From Alphaproteobacteria bacterium (GTDB lineage: Bacteria; Pseudomonadota; Alphaproteobacteria; Rs-D84; NBLK01), in assembly GCA_016937865.1 (NCBI GenBank), contig JAFGVS010000031.1, forward strand, positions 1 through 46,856: 46,856 bases of DNA. The letters run 5' to 3'. The position numbers and the translations under genes are program-made. A model generated the notes under the pieces. That model was given only the letters and a program-made list of their open reading frames with translations, was not told the origin of the DNA and ran no database searches. Shown here one piece after another: positions 21,301-28,918 of the stretch; the stretch's first letter is position 1, and each line of letters opens with the position of its first letter.

Positions 21301-23469
21301 ACAAAACCGGCCGGATATATCCGCGTAGCAAGCACAGATGGAGATGCAGGCGCCTGTATGCGATACTATCGCCCAACCTATGCATTGTGGAAAGCGCAAT
21401 CCGGCAACATAGATAGAATGGAAACATATTGTAATGGAGGCACGTGTACAGACGCCGAAGGCATAGATGAAGACAGAACAGATTGTACGGCAATTGGTTT
21501 CACATATAACAAATGGGATGCGGCAAGTGGCGTGTGGACAACAGGGTGTACAAATATTGATTGGTCTGCGGGTTTTGAAAATGTTTCACCTGCAACAGCA
21601 TCCGATCCTTTGGCTGTAGACGATGAAAGATTTTTGGTTGAATCTCCAGCCGGGGAAGCAAGTTTATGGATTCCGCCATATACGACCTGGAATACAGGGA
21701 AGCTGATACGAACATGGAATTCGTTCAGAAAAGCATCCGGATATAACACGTATTCTTTGTATAATTGCAGCGGTGATGAAAATTGCCCAACGGATGACGC
21801 AGACCTAAAGGACCATACGGGATGTCCGTTGATATCTATTGATCGGACTTGGACAAACGCAGGCGGATGGTCTGGATGTTCTACTATCACGTGGTGTAAT
21901 GCAGGTGACGCACCAACAAGCGCGAATCAAAGATTTTTTGTCGATGATGGCAGTTGTGCGAAACTATGGCGTCCGAATTATACCATTTGGGATACATATA
22001 AAGGGAGCGCAACCTGGGATGTGTATAATAGTGGGGGGAGTTTTATACAATATAATTGTACCGGAAACAGTGATTGTCCGAATACCGATGCAACATCACC
22101 AGATGACACAGGATGCACAATTCCATTTTTAGAGCGTGTATGGGCTGATGCAACGGGTTGGAGCGGCTGTATAAATATTAATTGGGCCAGTGGATTCAGT
22201 AGTCCAGGTTCGGGAACAGACGATGAACGTTTCTTGGTGGAATCGCCAACTGGGGAAGCAAGCCTTTGGATTCCATCCTATAGTGTCTGGTCTTATGGAA
22301 CAAGAAGGCTAACCGCAACATGGAATGCGTACCGAGGGGCAACCGGATATGCGTATTCACGGTATGATTGTGCAGCTTGTGCAACCGTCCCAACAACAGA
22401 AAACTGTCCAACAACGGGGCATTATTATTACAGAGAATGGACCGATGATGCTGCCGGCTGGCCAACAACGTGTTCGATAAACTGGTGTGCAAGTGCACAA
22501 AGTTTATATAATAATGGTTCTTCTGGATACTTGTTGGAATCCACAGCAGGGGGCTCAGGACTAAAGCCAAATTGCGCCGAGGCAAGTAAAGCCCAACCAC
22601 ATCGGTTTTCGAACAGAACGCTGAGCCAATTGCGCGCTGAATGTAATGGGGATACAGCAGCAGAAGATGCAGATTGTTTCTATAAATCGGGTTATGCAAC
22701 ATCAAATTATGCATATGAAACGCCAACGCAAGCGGAATGTCCGAGTCCCGGATTGGTATGGGATAAAATAATGACATGGAATAACAACACGACAACCGGA
22801 TGGGGGGCATGTGTCGACCGGAATTGCGCGAGCAACGATATCCCGGCGGCCACGGGTGAGCCGTTCACAAGCAACCCATATTTATCCAGTTATTATCAAC
22901 CAACCGCTGTAAGCACAAGTTGTGGGGATGGTTATGTCGAAGCAGGGAAAACGGTCGGCGGAGATGCCACAAAAAGCTGTCGTTTTTGTCAGGTAAGTGA
23001 TGCGAACATAAGTTGTCCAGATGGCATGTTTGCCTATTATATCAGTGGAGGGCAGTTAAAATGTGACATGCCGGCCCCACCGACCGTAACATGTTCTTCT
23101 GAATCAATGACTCCAATGACAGAAGATGGGGCTGTATTACGCTGGGGAGTTCCAATTGATCCAAACGATTTTACTTCTCCTGTTGGGACCGCTAACGTAT
23201 ATCATTATTATTGCCACAATGCAGATCAATCAAATTTTGAATTACATTATTTTGTGCCAGGAACGGCAACGGATAGTTATACCTGTTCAACATCGGCGGT
23301 TGTCTATAATGCAGCGACGGCACCAACAGGGGTGACGGTTACCTATGGAACAATTAAGATTCGCGCTAAAGATGCTGATGGCGCAACAAGTTTTTATAAT
23401 ACTAATAGTTTTATAATCTGTCCAAACGGAGGAAGTGTAATTGGTTGGAAAGAGCAGTTCATAAATTAA
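15352..23469 (+). CDS. Giant (2705 aa) Trp/Cys-rich repetitive, presumably exported protein
   Basis: Single uninterrupted ORF; hydrophobic N-terminus; recurrent GW..C...WC, [KR]LWRP.Y..W / RYYRP.Y..W / SLWIP.Y..W and C...CP motifs. Confidence 0.8.
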   Translation: MQIFLLMLLSTFMGGYHYLSSPALNIGHDFLPESVRTKTLIMCVINEQKKALDDNSKNLRENGYEFEKTAPCAKSKDVITTKFCMQDGQISPDCYGQEGSGEESNYLSDHYFITRTDLPKDMSQSTALDYIKKMSGGLPNLGLLFKGEDDKYVVLNPQTMTETVSIPEQLIGANSLRKHQIVYFSHHTPSEVEAIAESSEWEALKCSKESDIKVFDGETQTWGCRPFDNFKKCFGDTIEDSKGNCIPNLGKKITCSSDERATFNYEALAWECKRKVSVVCQANETLGWNGSKYVCMYNEKFTGKDCEDLVFNDTTQDWETVRLGGSAAGYPCGACEINQSGTCDDTCFPDPSTIPENLCAGPNCAYECDTEEGCGWIKDCNGGQNCSDYKTIYWESNANKWHCVNCYPLKVKKQFKRGDTGCFSATIRDTEGLISIESCDHNGAQYQGGVSGDSCTLQENDKKEYELQCVFTGSGEFGEDGSGEKRFFCDTDDINDTNICGSLSNTTWAWYEYQGKSPGCMDPYDQDTDLQVLNKDTTKIPTLYDYNGKKYTFGCPSGYYRPRTAKGQQLQACKKRVCDNLPENNQQLTPTYSERRTADGQDCKAGYIDILRTSLYTHEGECFYCWIPPEDFEEPGPKERNYVWKLPPDKIEIEYFSVQTTTKSGQYDQTSTFEHYTACEKGNQCQEWKTSPGAYAEISCYKDDDGFCLDAPSAHNSPPGWQRTWSNGAWSDPTPNWCNDSGTPNFPQDESGQLLNTWDTKSQGRCPPNYQTKLNGRVANGVFTACLYCLPQPFKVSEVSSLLSGDPNPLPTDPEGDPIIEKPQQPGAWQLNRCYDDVAESEYSLADLSNVTKWTDPDYSGLKYAYAPNYCDISIVSEGCALGTKRSWVGGWSNCEPNLCRSEDKDRTGMNIPMLFKDGDGNYCVYMWRPPYNGVPPYRDENSTFSDWSAYYYKEIIWHTDGTNYIDYLNDHDHDGQISGLYPRGENLDDDGYYLDKDLEYNEDGHNYTWADETGWTRKQIWCGTTPTINDIQPDSLFPTTGQLEGSGAEACYNTVQPTLSVWKTCKSMYCESTDCMSNSEFKTCLFTECTNNAGCVKNTEANDFEFCTVGQPSISPWDPATGWQDCETNWCRDEPGRKQGKYIKVLDEEETCLYAWKPEYVESLWENWKNTYAFDVPGTDETIYLEEAVVVASNCCVEGADSYLQDGGEIVFNTGFKVIWESDTVGWKIRPNWCDGEGLADTMYPKKAAFYPWTAKRDEVNWCLKKTQASFENWGTCKTTSNCPGGDCKTDAFQTCLYEACIGSAECPFSNAVETSAICSSGDQISNWEGGVDGRGWLDCGFNWCDDATKTDDPALTNYPWTARVVGTCLKPVRSSVEIWNTCKAAHCPSSTCSGNILFQTCLYEKCKTDAVCLETTDPEWSLQTVQAGKPIKQVWDGTALTGGWGEKELNFCSGNNAPAENLSQLFVTQRTVESELCADIWLPDYGTWDGLRTKPTWESFDNTTDIESFDFLSCTGTCPTDAQTETALGCTLSFTRRTWLEKTIGWPATCDTEIGKCAFETPQTNFFRIKDTKIDPECIRYYRPTWDLWSGGPQGAWDVGEIPKIEKYCDDNPGVTECKNAAEKTSDGCPHSSLQERTWTNDVWPDTCTVKWCNVTATDPTGSNDRLLVSDGGCAKLWRPGHSVWKDYKDTGTWNAYKADQTAFKPHPCDKDNCPVDFGKETDNNECLLTSRYRNWNDDGGWSDCTSVTWCGAPPSPSDEDKRFLVDDGACGKLWRPDYTTWIAETYATTATWEAHNANNNTFAPYNCSSDTNCPTDYDDGLSGYAFEIDNTGCLTFKYRRWEDATGWLDSDGANTCEHVINKCTTPSEEATKPAHYFHKTDGACVRYYRPSYKLWIGGSYFDRLIRSWKNKTYNAWSDGNLAEMEAYCDANSSADECQDNENISTDNTGCTLGFLERNWDNAVGWTGCTHEIRECSGEEATKPAGYIRVASTDGDAGACMRYYRPTYALWKAQSGNIDRMETYCNGGTCTDAEGIDEDRTDCTAIGFTYNKWDAASGVWTTGCTNIDWSAGFENVSPATASDPLAVDDERFLVESPAGEASLWIPPYTTWNTGKLIRTWNSFRKASGYNTYSLYNCSGDENCPTDDADLKDHTGCPLISIDRTWTNAGGWSGCSTITWCNAGDAPTSANQRFFVDDGSCAKLWRPNYTIWDTYKGSATWDVYNSGGSFIQYNCTGNSDCPNTDATSPDDTGCTIPFLERVWADATGWSGCININWASGFSSPGSGTDDERFLVESPTGEASLWIPSYSVWSYGTRRLTATWNAYRGATGYAYSRYDCAACATVPTTENCPTTGHYYYREWTDDAAGWPTTCSINWCASAQSLYNNGSSGYLLESTAGGSGLKPNCAEASKAQPHRFSNRTLSQLRAECNGDTAAEDADCFYKSGYATSNYAYETPTQAECPSPGLVWDKIMTWNNNTTTGWGACVDRNCASNDIPAATGEPFTSNPYLSSYYQPTAVSTSCGDGYVEAGKTVGGDATKSCRFCQVSDANISCPDGMFAYYISGGQLKCDMPAPPTVTCSSESMTPMTEDGAVLRWGVPIDPNDFTSPVGTANVYHYYCHNADQSNFELHYFVPGTATDSYTCSTSAVVYNAATAPTGVTVTYGTIKIRAKDADGATSFYNTNSFIICPNGGSVIGWKEQFIN
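20095..22560 (+). repeat. Degenerate tandem coding repeats, ~96-115 aa, inside the giant ORF
   Basis: In-frame [KRS][LY][WY][RI]P motif starts at 20095, 20383, 20674, 21016, 21361, 21661, 21961, 22261; the last four are exactly 300 bp apart. Confidence 0.85.
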
Positions 23470-23482
23470 TTGTGTAATAGAC

Positions 23483-23521
23483 AAAAAAATATCCCAGCTT
23501 AAAAGCTGGGATATTTTTTTT
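23483..23521. terminator. Bidirectional intrinsic terminator
   Basis: ATCCCAGCTT-AAAAGCTGGGAT flanked by A-run and T-run between convergent genes. Confidence 0.85.
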
Positions 23522-23532
23522 ATTTCTCAGTC

Positions 23533-24402
23533 TTATTTTGTATTTTGAACTAAGGCTGTAATATTGGCACCATTAATATCAAGATATTGTTCATTATCAA
23601 GAATTGGATCAACATTTGCTCTTAAAGAATTAAGGACAGCTGCTCTAGAAAAGACGGTTGATGCTGGATCATAGCCAGTCTGACAGTTGCCACCTGTGAA
23701 GTAAACGCCTGTTTCGTTGAATTTCAGGTCATACTCCACGTTACCGCTAGTTAGTGAAGTAAAACGTGCGGCTTCAGCAGGTTTCACAATAGTATAAGGT
23801 TGGTTATCAAAATAAGTCGTTTTATAGTATTTAATATCGCCTGCTTCTGTAAGGTCGTTAAATAACATTTGAGTCGTTGCCGGATCAGCAATCGAAACAC
23901 CGACACCTTCTGTCAGTAAAGCTTGTTCTTCTTTAGCAGAAAGAATGCTTGTGGCACGAATACCGCCTCGGAAATTATAATTATCATCTGGATTTCCAAA
24001 AGGAAGTCCTTCTGTTGATTCAACTTCTAAACTATTTAAATAAACGCGTGTTGTTGGATCTAAAATTAAAGTTCCCTTAGGGGCCGTAAAATTATTATCA
24101 AAGTTAGATTTAGGATATACCAGATCAACATCAGCCATAGATTCAGTAAGGTAGGCACCTTCTGCTGGATCAAAAGTAACAACCAAAGTGTCATTATCAG
24201 TAAAATCGACAGTGGCATTATAAACATCAGACATAACATCGCCAGGGGAAACCAATGTATTATAAACGAGTGTTGTTTTTATTGACTCATCCTCTGGTTC
24301 AGTTACTGTAAATTCCGTAAGACTACCATCTTTATTACAAGCCATAAACGTTACAGCAATCATAGATAGAAAGAAGATTAATTTGTTAGATATTTTTCGC
24401 AT
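23533..24402 (-). CDS. Putative lipoprotein of unknown function
   Basis: MRKISNKLIFFLSMIAVTFMACNKDG has a lipobox-like end; ATG at 24402. Confidence 0.6.
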   Translation of the reverse strand: MRKISNKLIFFLSMIAVTFMACNKDGSLTEFTVTEPEDESIKTTLVYNTLVSPGDVMSDVYNATVDFTDNDTLVVTFDPAEGAYLTESMADVDLVYPKSNFDNNFTAPKGTLILDPTTRVYLNSLEVESTEGLPFGNPDDNYNFRGGIRATSILSAKEEQALLTEGVGVSIADPATTQMLFNDLTEAGDIKYYKTTYFDNQPYTIVKPAEAARFTSLTSGNVEYDLKFNETGVYFTGGNCQTGYDPASTVFSRAAVLNSLRANVDPILDNEQYLDINGANITALVQNTK

Positions 24403-24764
24403 AAGATGCTCCTTTGCATTTTGCAGGGAGCGGGAGAGGGGAAAGGCAATTAGACCTCGTGCTGTCACGCTCCCTCCTTGTTTTTATAACCGAAAGATAG
24501 TCAAGAAACACCCTGAAAAAAAGTAAAGAGCGCCGTATTACAATATGTGGGTATATTTATATAGACAGGTGTACATAAGATGAAAATTATATAAGAAGAT
24601 AAATAACGTAACGAGCACGCCAAAAAAAACCATGCCAGATTCGTTAGGAAATGTAAAGAACTTTTTTAAAAAAACATAAACTTGACAAAATCTTAAATAT
24701 GATTGTATATAGGTCAATTTTTTTTGCTAGATTTTCAAAACAGGCTGCGGTAAAGTCGGTTTTT

Positions 24765-25319
24765 ATGGACGATCTAGAAAAAGCAATTGCAATATTAAAA
24801 TCCGGCGGAGTCATCATTTACCCGACCGATACCGTCTATGGAATCGGATGCGATGCCACGAATCCCGACGCGATTCGCAAATTATATGCTTTAAAAAACC
24901 GATCTTTGGACAAAACTTCGTCCGTTTGTGCGCGAATCGATAAGATAAAAGAGCTGGTCGAGATAACAAATAGTGCAAAAAAGAAAATGGGCGCCTTTTG
25001 GCCAGGAAATTTAACCGCGCTTTTAAAGGCGAAAAAAAATCACGGACTTGTGGATCAGGCTATTTTGGATGGTAAAATCTGTGTCCGCATTCCAAATCAC
25101 CCCTTTGTGTTGGCGTTATTAGATAAAATTGATTTTCCCCTTATTTCGACCAGTGCGAATATCTCTGGCGAACCGGCGCCAAACCGGTTTGATGAAATCA
25201 AAATACAGGCCGACCTAATGATCGAAGGGGATGCTTTTGTAAAAGGGACGCCGTCAACCATTGTTGATTTTACAACCGAGCCATTCAAAGTGATTCGCCA
25301 AGGGGCATTGCAATTATGA
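24765..25319 (+). CDS. tsaC: L-threonylcarbamoyladenylate synthase (Sua5/YciO/YrdC family)
   Basis: AIAILKSGGVIIYPTDTVYGIGCDATNPDAIRKLYALKNR. ATG at 24765 likely, because a TTGACA/TATATA-like promoter overlaps the ORF-track start. Confidence 0.88.
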   Translation: MDDLEKAIAILKSGGVIIYPTDTVYGIGCDATNPDAIRKLYALKNRSLDKTSSVCARIDKIKELVEITNSAKKKMGAFWPGNLTALLKAKKNHGLVDQAILDGKICVRIPNHPFVLALLDKIDFPLISTSANISGEPAPNRFDEIKIQADLMIEGDAFVKGTPSTIVDFTTEPFKVIRQGALQL

Positions 25320-26158
25320 AGGCTTTGATCCTCGCGGGCGCAACCGCATCCGGGAAATCATCTCGTGCATTGGAAATCGCCAAAGCACAAAACGGCGTGA
25401 TTATAAATTGCGACAGCCGACAGCTCTATAAAGATGTTCCTATTTTGGCCGCGTGCCCATTGGAATCTGAAAAAAAAGAGATTCCACATTATTTATATGA
25501 AATTTTAGACGGTACGGAAAAATATGACGCAATGGCGTATGCCCGCGCTGTTGCGCAAATCTTGCCGGAAATGGAATCTATGGGAAAAACGCCGATTTTT
25601 GTGGGCGGAACGGGGCTATATATCAATGCGCTTATGAAAGGATTGTCCCCAATTCCAAATGTAAATGCCTGTGTGGTGGAAGCCTTAAACGCCAAAGCCA
25701 AAGAGCGTCCTGTCCAAGATCTCCATGAAGAGCTTTCCCGCAAAGACCCAGAACTGGCGACGCGTTTATCACCAACCGATACACAGCACATTTTACGTGG
25801 CTTGGCGGTGTTTGATTCGACGAAACGACCACTGTCGTATTTTCAAAGCTTACCAAAACAAAAAGTCATCGATCTCGATGTTGAATTTGAATTGATAGAG
25901 CGACCCGTTAAAGAACTCTGGGAACGGATTGAACAACGCGTGACTTGGATGTTTGAAAATGGCGCAATTGAGGAAGTGAAAAAACTCAAAGCAAAAAATT
26001 ACCCAGAAACAGCACCTGTCTTGGAAAGTATCGGCGTGTCTGAAATCTTGGATTTATTGGATGAAAAAATGACAATGGATGAAGCCAAAGAATTAATTAC
26101 CATCCGCACCCGGCAATATGCCAAACGCCAACGCACGTGGTTCCGCGGTCAGCTATAA
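25316..26158 (+). CDS. miaA: tRNA dimethylallyltransferase
   Basis: LAGATASGKSSRALEIA, NCDSRQLYKDVPI, FVGGTGLYINALMKGLSPIP, RQYAKRQRTWFRGQ. Confidence 0.93.
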   Translation: MKALILAGATASGKSSRALEIAKAQNGVIINCDSRQLYKDVPILAACPLESEKKEIPHYLYEILDGTEKYDAMAYARAVAQILPEMESMGKTPIFVGGTGLYINALMKGLSPIPNVNACVVEALNAKAKERPVQDLHEELSRKDPELATRLSPTDTQHILRGLAVFDSTKRPLSYFQSLPKQKVIDLDVEFELIERPVKELWERIEQRVTWMFENGAIEEVKKLKAKNYPETAPVLESIGVSEILDLLDEKMTMDEAKELITIRTRQYAKRQRTWFRGQL

Positions 26159-26161
26159 AAA

Positions 26162-26611
26162 TTAAAGGCTGCGGTGTTTTTCAATTTCGCCAGTGGCAAG
26201 GTTATCCACATGCTCGTTCCATTGATCGCCACTGTGGCCTTTAACCCAGTGCCACTCAATATCATGGCGATTAACTTGTTCTTGTAAAGCCTGCCAAAGT
26301 TCTTTGTTTTTAACGGGTTTTTTATTCGCCGTACGCCAATTATTTTTCTCCCAATTAAAAATCCATTTGGTCATACCATCTTTAACATAAGTGCTATCGG
26401 TATACAGGGCGACAGTGCATTTTTCTTTGAGGGTTTTAAGCGATTCAATGACGGCGGTGAGTTCCATTTGATTATTGGTGGTGTGTGCGGCATAACCAGA
26501 AAGATCTTTTTGATGTTCGCCGTATAAAAGAACCGCACCCCAGCCACCTTTGCCAGGATTGCCACTACATGCGCCATCCGTGTAGATTGTAATTTTTTTC
26601 ATCTTAAGCAT
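26162..26611 (-). CDS. rnhA: Ribonuclease HI
   Basis: [55 protein letters not shown]. Confidence 0.95.
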   Translation of the reverse strand: MLKMKKITIYTDGACSGNPGKGGWGAVLLYGEHQKDLSGYAAHTTNNQMELTAVIESLKTLKEKCTVALYTDSTYVKDGMTKWIFNWEKNNWRTANKKPVKNKELWQALQEQVNRHDIEWHWVKGHSGDQWNEHVDNLATGEIEKHRSL

Positions 26612-27758
26612 TTTCCTTTAGGTCAAAAATCACATCCGCAATCATGTTGCCCACTTTTTTGAAATCTTCTTCAGTATAACCGCGGGTGGTCATCGCAGGT
26701 GTGCCGAGGCGAATCCCAGAAGGACGGGTCGGCGGGGCATCATCAAAAGGAATGCCATTCTTATTACAGACAATACCGGCTTTTTCGAGAGTGTCGGCCA
26801 CAATGTCGCCTGTAAGTCCCAAGGGGCGTAAATCAACCAACATCAAATGTGTTTCCGTGCCACCGCCACTTAAGGTCAGGCCTCTTTCAATAAGAGCCGC
26901 CGCTAAAGCTTTGGCATTCTTAATGATCTGAGTCGCATAATCTTTAAAACTTGGATGTAAGGCTTCTTCCAGGGCAATGGCCTTGGCGGCAATCACATGC
27001 ATTAAAGGCCCCCCTTGCGATCCTGGGAAAACAGCAGAATTAATTTTTTTCGCAAGCGCTTCATCATTCGTTAAGATCATCCCAGCACGTGGGCCACGGA
27101 GTGTTTTATGCGTTGTTGTTGAAACAAGATGAGCATATGGAAAAGGGGAGGGGTGAGCGCCACCAGCGATAAGACCGGCAATATGTGAAATATCGGCCAG
27201 CAATGTCGCGCCAACGGAATCAGCAATGTCTCGGAAGGCTTTGAAATCAATTTGGAAAGGATAGGCCGATCCACCGGCAATAATTAATTTGGGTTGATGT
27301 TCTTGGGCTAAGGCTTTAATCGCGTCGTAATCTAAACGGAAGGTTTTCGGATTAACATCATAAGAAACGGCATTAAACCATTTCCCGGAAAGGTTGGGGC
27401 CTGCACCATGGGATAAATGACCGCCAGATTTTAAATTCATACCTAAAACAGTGTCGCCTGGTTTGACGGTGGCAAGAAAAACAGATAAGTTTGCGTTCGC
27501 ACCACTATGAGGTTGTACATTGGCAAAATTACACCCAAAGAGTTTTTTGGCTTTTTCAATTGCGTTGGACTCAATGGCGTCTACAAATTCACATCCTTGG
27601 TAATAACGCGCATAAGGATAGCCCTCGGCGTATTTATTTGTCAGAACAGAACCTTGGGCAGATAGGACAGCATCAGAAACAAAGTTTTCGGATGCAATCA
27701 GATTAATGGCTTTTTGTTGACGCTGGGTTTCTTTTTGGATAAGGTCTAAAATAGTCAT
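26604..27758 (-). CDS. glyA: Serine hydroxymethyltransferase
   Basis: [49 protein letters not shown]. Confidence 0.95.
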   Translation of the reverse strand: MTILDLIQKETQRQQKAINLIASENFVSDAVLSAQGSVLTNKYAEGYPYARYYQGCEFVDAIESNAIEKAKKLFGCNFANVQPHSGANANLSVFLATVKPGDTVLGMNLKSGGHLSHGAGPNLSGKWFNAVSYDVNPKTFRLDYDAIKALAQEHQPKLIIAGGSAYPFQIDFKAFRDIADSVGATLLADISHIAGLIAGGAHPSPFPYAHLVSTTTHKTLRGPRAGMILTNDEALAKKINSAVFPGSQGGPLMHVIAAKAIALEEALHPSFKDYATQIIKNAKALAAALIERGLTLSGGGTETHLMLVDLRPLGLTGDIVADTLEKAGIVCNKNGIPFDDAPPTRPSGIRLGTPAMTTRGYTEEDFKKVGNMIADVIFDLKENA

Positions 27759-27809
27759 ATCAATCCTTTTTACTTTATTTTTTCAAAAGACTAATGTAAA
27801 GTCGTTCGC

Positions 27810-28664
27810 ATGACAAGCGCAAAAATTATAGATGGCACTTTTTTAGCCAAAGAAATCTTAGAAAAACTCGAAAAAGATGTAAAAAGTCTAAAGCGCGTTC
27901 CTTCTTTTGTTGTTGTAAAAGTCGGCTGTAATACGGCTTCTGAAATTTATGTCAGAAACAAGCTTAGAAAAGCAGAAGAAATTGGCATAAAAGGTAATAA
28001 AATTGAATGCAGTGAAGATATTTCACAAGAAGACTTAATCACAATTATTGAAAAATTAAACAGGGATTCTGCTGTCGATGGTATAATTGTTCAATTGCCA
28101 CTTCCAAAACATATTGACGAAAATATTATTTTGGAAAAAGTAGCGCCTGAAAAAGATGCGGATTGTTTAAATCCAAAGAATATTGGGCGGGTGATGCTGG
28201 GAAATCCGTTCGTTTTGCCATGTACCCCTCAAGGTATTTTAACGGCGATAAAATCGGTTCGAAAAGAGTTAACAGGAAATAGTGTGGCGATTATTGGTCG
28301 ATCAAACATTGTTGGTAAACCGTTAGTGCCATTACTCTTAAAAGAAGATTGTACCGTTTCTGTTTTGCACTCTAAAACGCCAGATTTAACAAAATATACA
28401 CGGAAAGCAGATATTGTGATTGTTGCTGCTGGGGCACCCAAATTTATAACGGAAACAATTATTAAAGAAGGGGCCATTGTCATTGATGTCGGGATTAACC
28501 GGATTGATGGGAAAATTGTTGGAGACGTGGATTTCGAGCGTGTGAAAGAAAAAGCGTTTGCGATTACGCCTGTCCCTAAAGGAATTGGACCGCTAACGGT
28601 GATTTATTTGATGAAAAACATTGTTGATTTATATAAGAAACAACACGAACCATCAGAATCGTAA
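27810..28664 (+). CDS. folD: Bifunctional methylenetetrahydrofolate dehydrogenase/cyclohydrolase
   Basis: VDGIIVQLPLPKHIDE, PCTPQGILTAIK, VAIIGRSNIVGKPLVPLLL, TPVPKGIGPLTV. Confidence 0.95.
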   Translation: MTSAKIIDGTFLAKEILEKLEKDVKSLKRVPSFVVVKVGCNTASEIYVRNKLRKAEEIGIKGNKIECSEDISQEDLITIIEKLNRDSAVDGIIVQLPLPKHIDENIILEKVAPEKDADCLNPKNIGRVMLGNPFVLPCTPQGILTAIKSVRKELTGNSVAIIGRSNIVGKPLVPLLLKEDCTVSVLHSKTPDLTKYTRKADIVIVAAGAPKFITETIIKEGAIVIDVGINRIDGKIVGDVDFERVKEKAFAITPVPKGIGPLTVIYLMKNIVDLYKKQHEPSES

Positions 28665-28918
28665 CCTTATTTTTTTCTACTAGATTTTTATTTTCAGCCA
28701 TGCTAATTTCCAACAGGAGACAGGGATTATTTTCCAAAAATAAGAAAATAAAAACAAATACCTCAAACAAGAAACAAAGTGAAATTAAAACGTAGTGGTC
28801 ATGCGTTGAGATCATTGTTGTTTTAGGACGAAGATGTGCATGAAGCACATCGAAGGATGTCCGCGAAACGGCAATTAGCGCAGGCAGGATTAATTTCCAA
28901 GAGAGAAAGAATAATATT

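Noticed and set aside
20095-22560. Regular 300-bp spacing as a possible CRISPR or non-coding satellite
   Set aside because: Period too long, repeats are degenerate and in-frame protein-coding, no short identical repeats or unique spacers; no CRISPR seen anywhere in the window.
17120-22810. Numerous antisense ORFs under the giant gene
   Set aside because: They follow from biased codon use in Cys/Trp-rich repeats; no RBS, no recognisable domains, and they overlap a long intact sense ORF.
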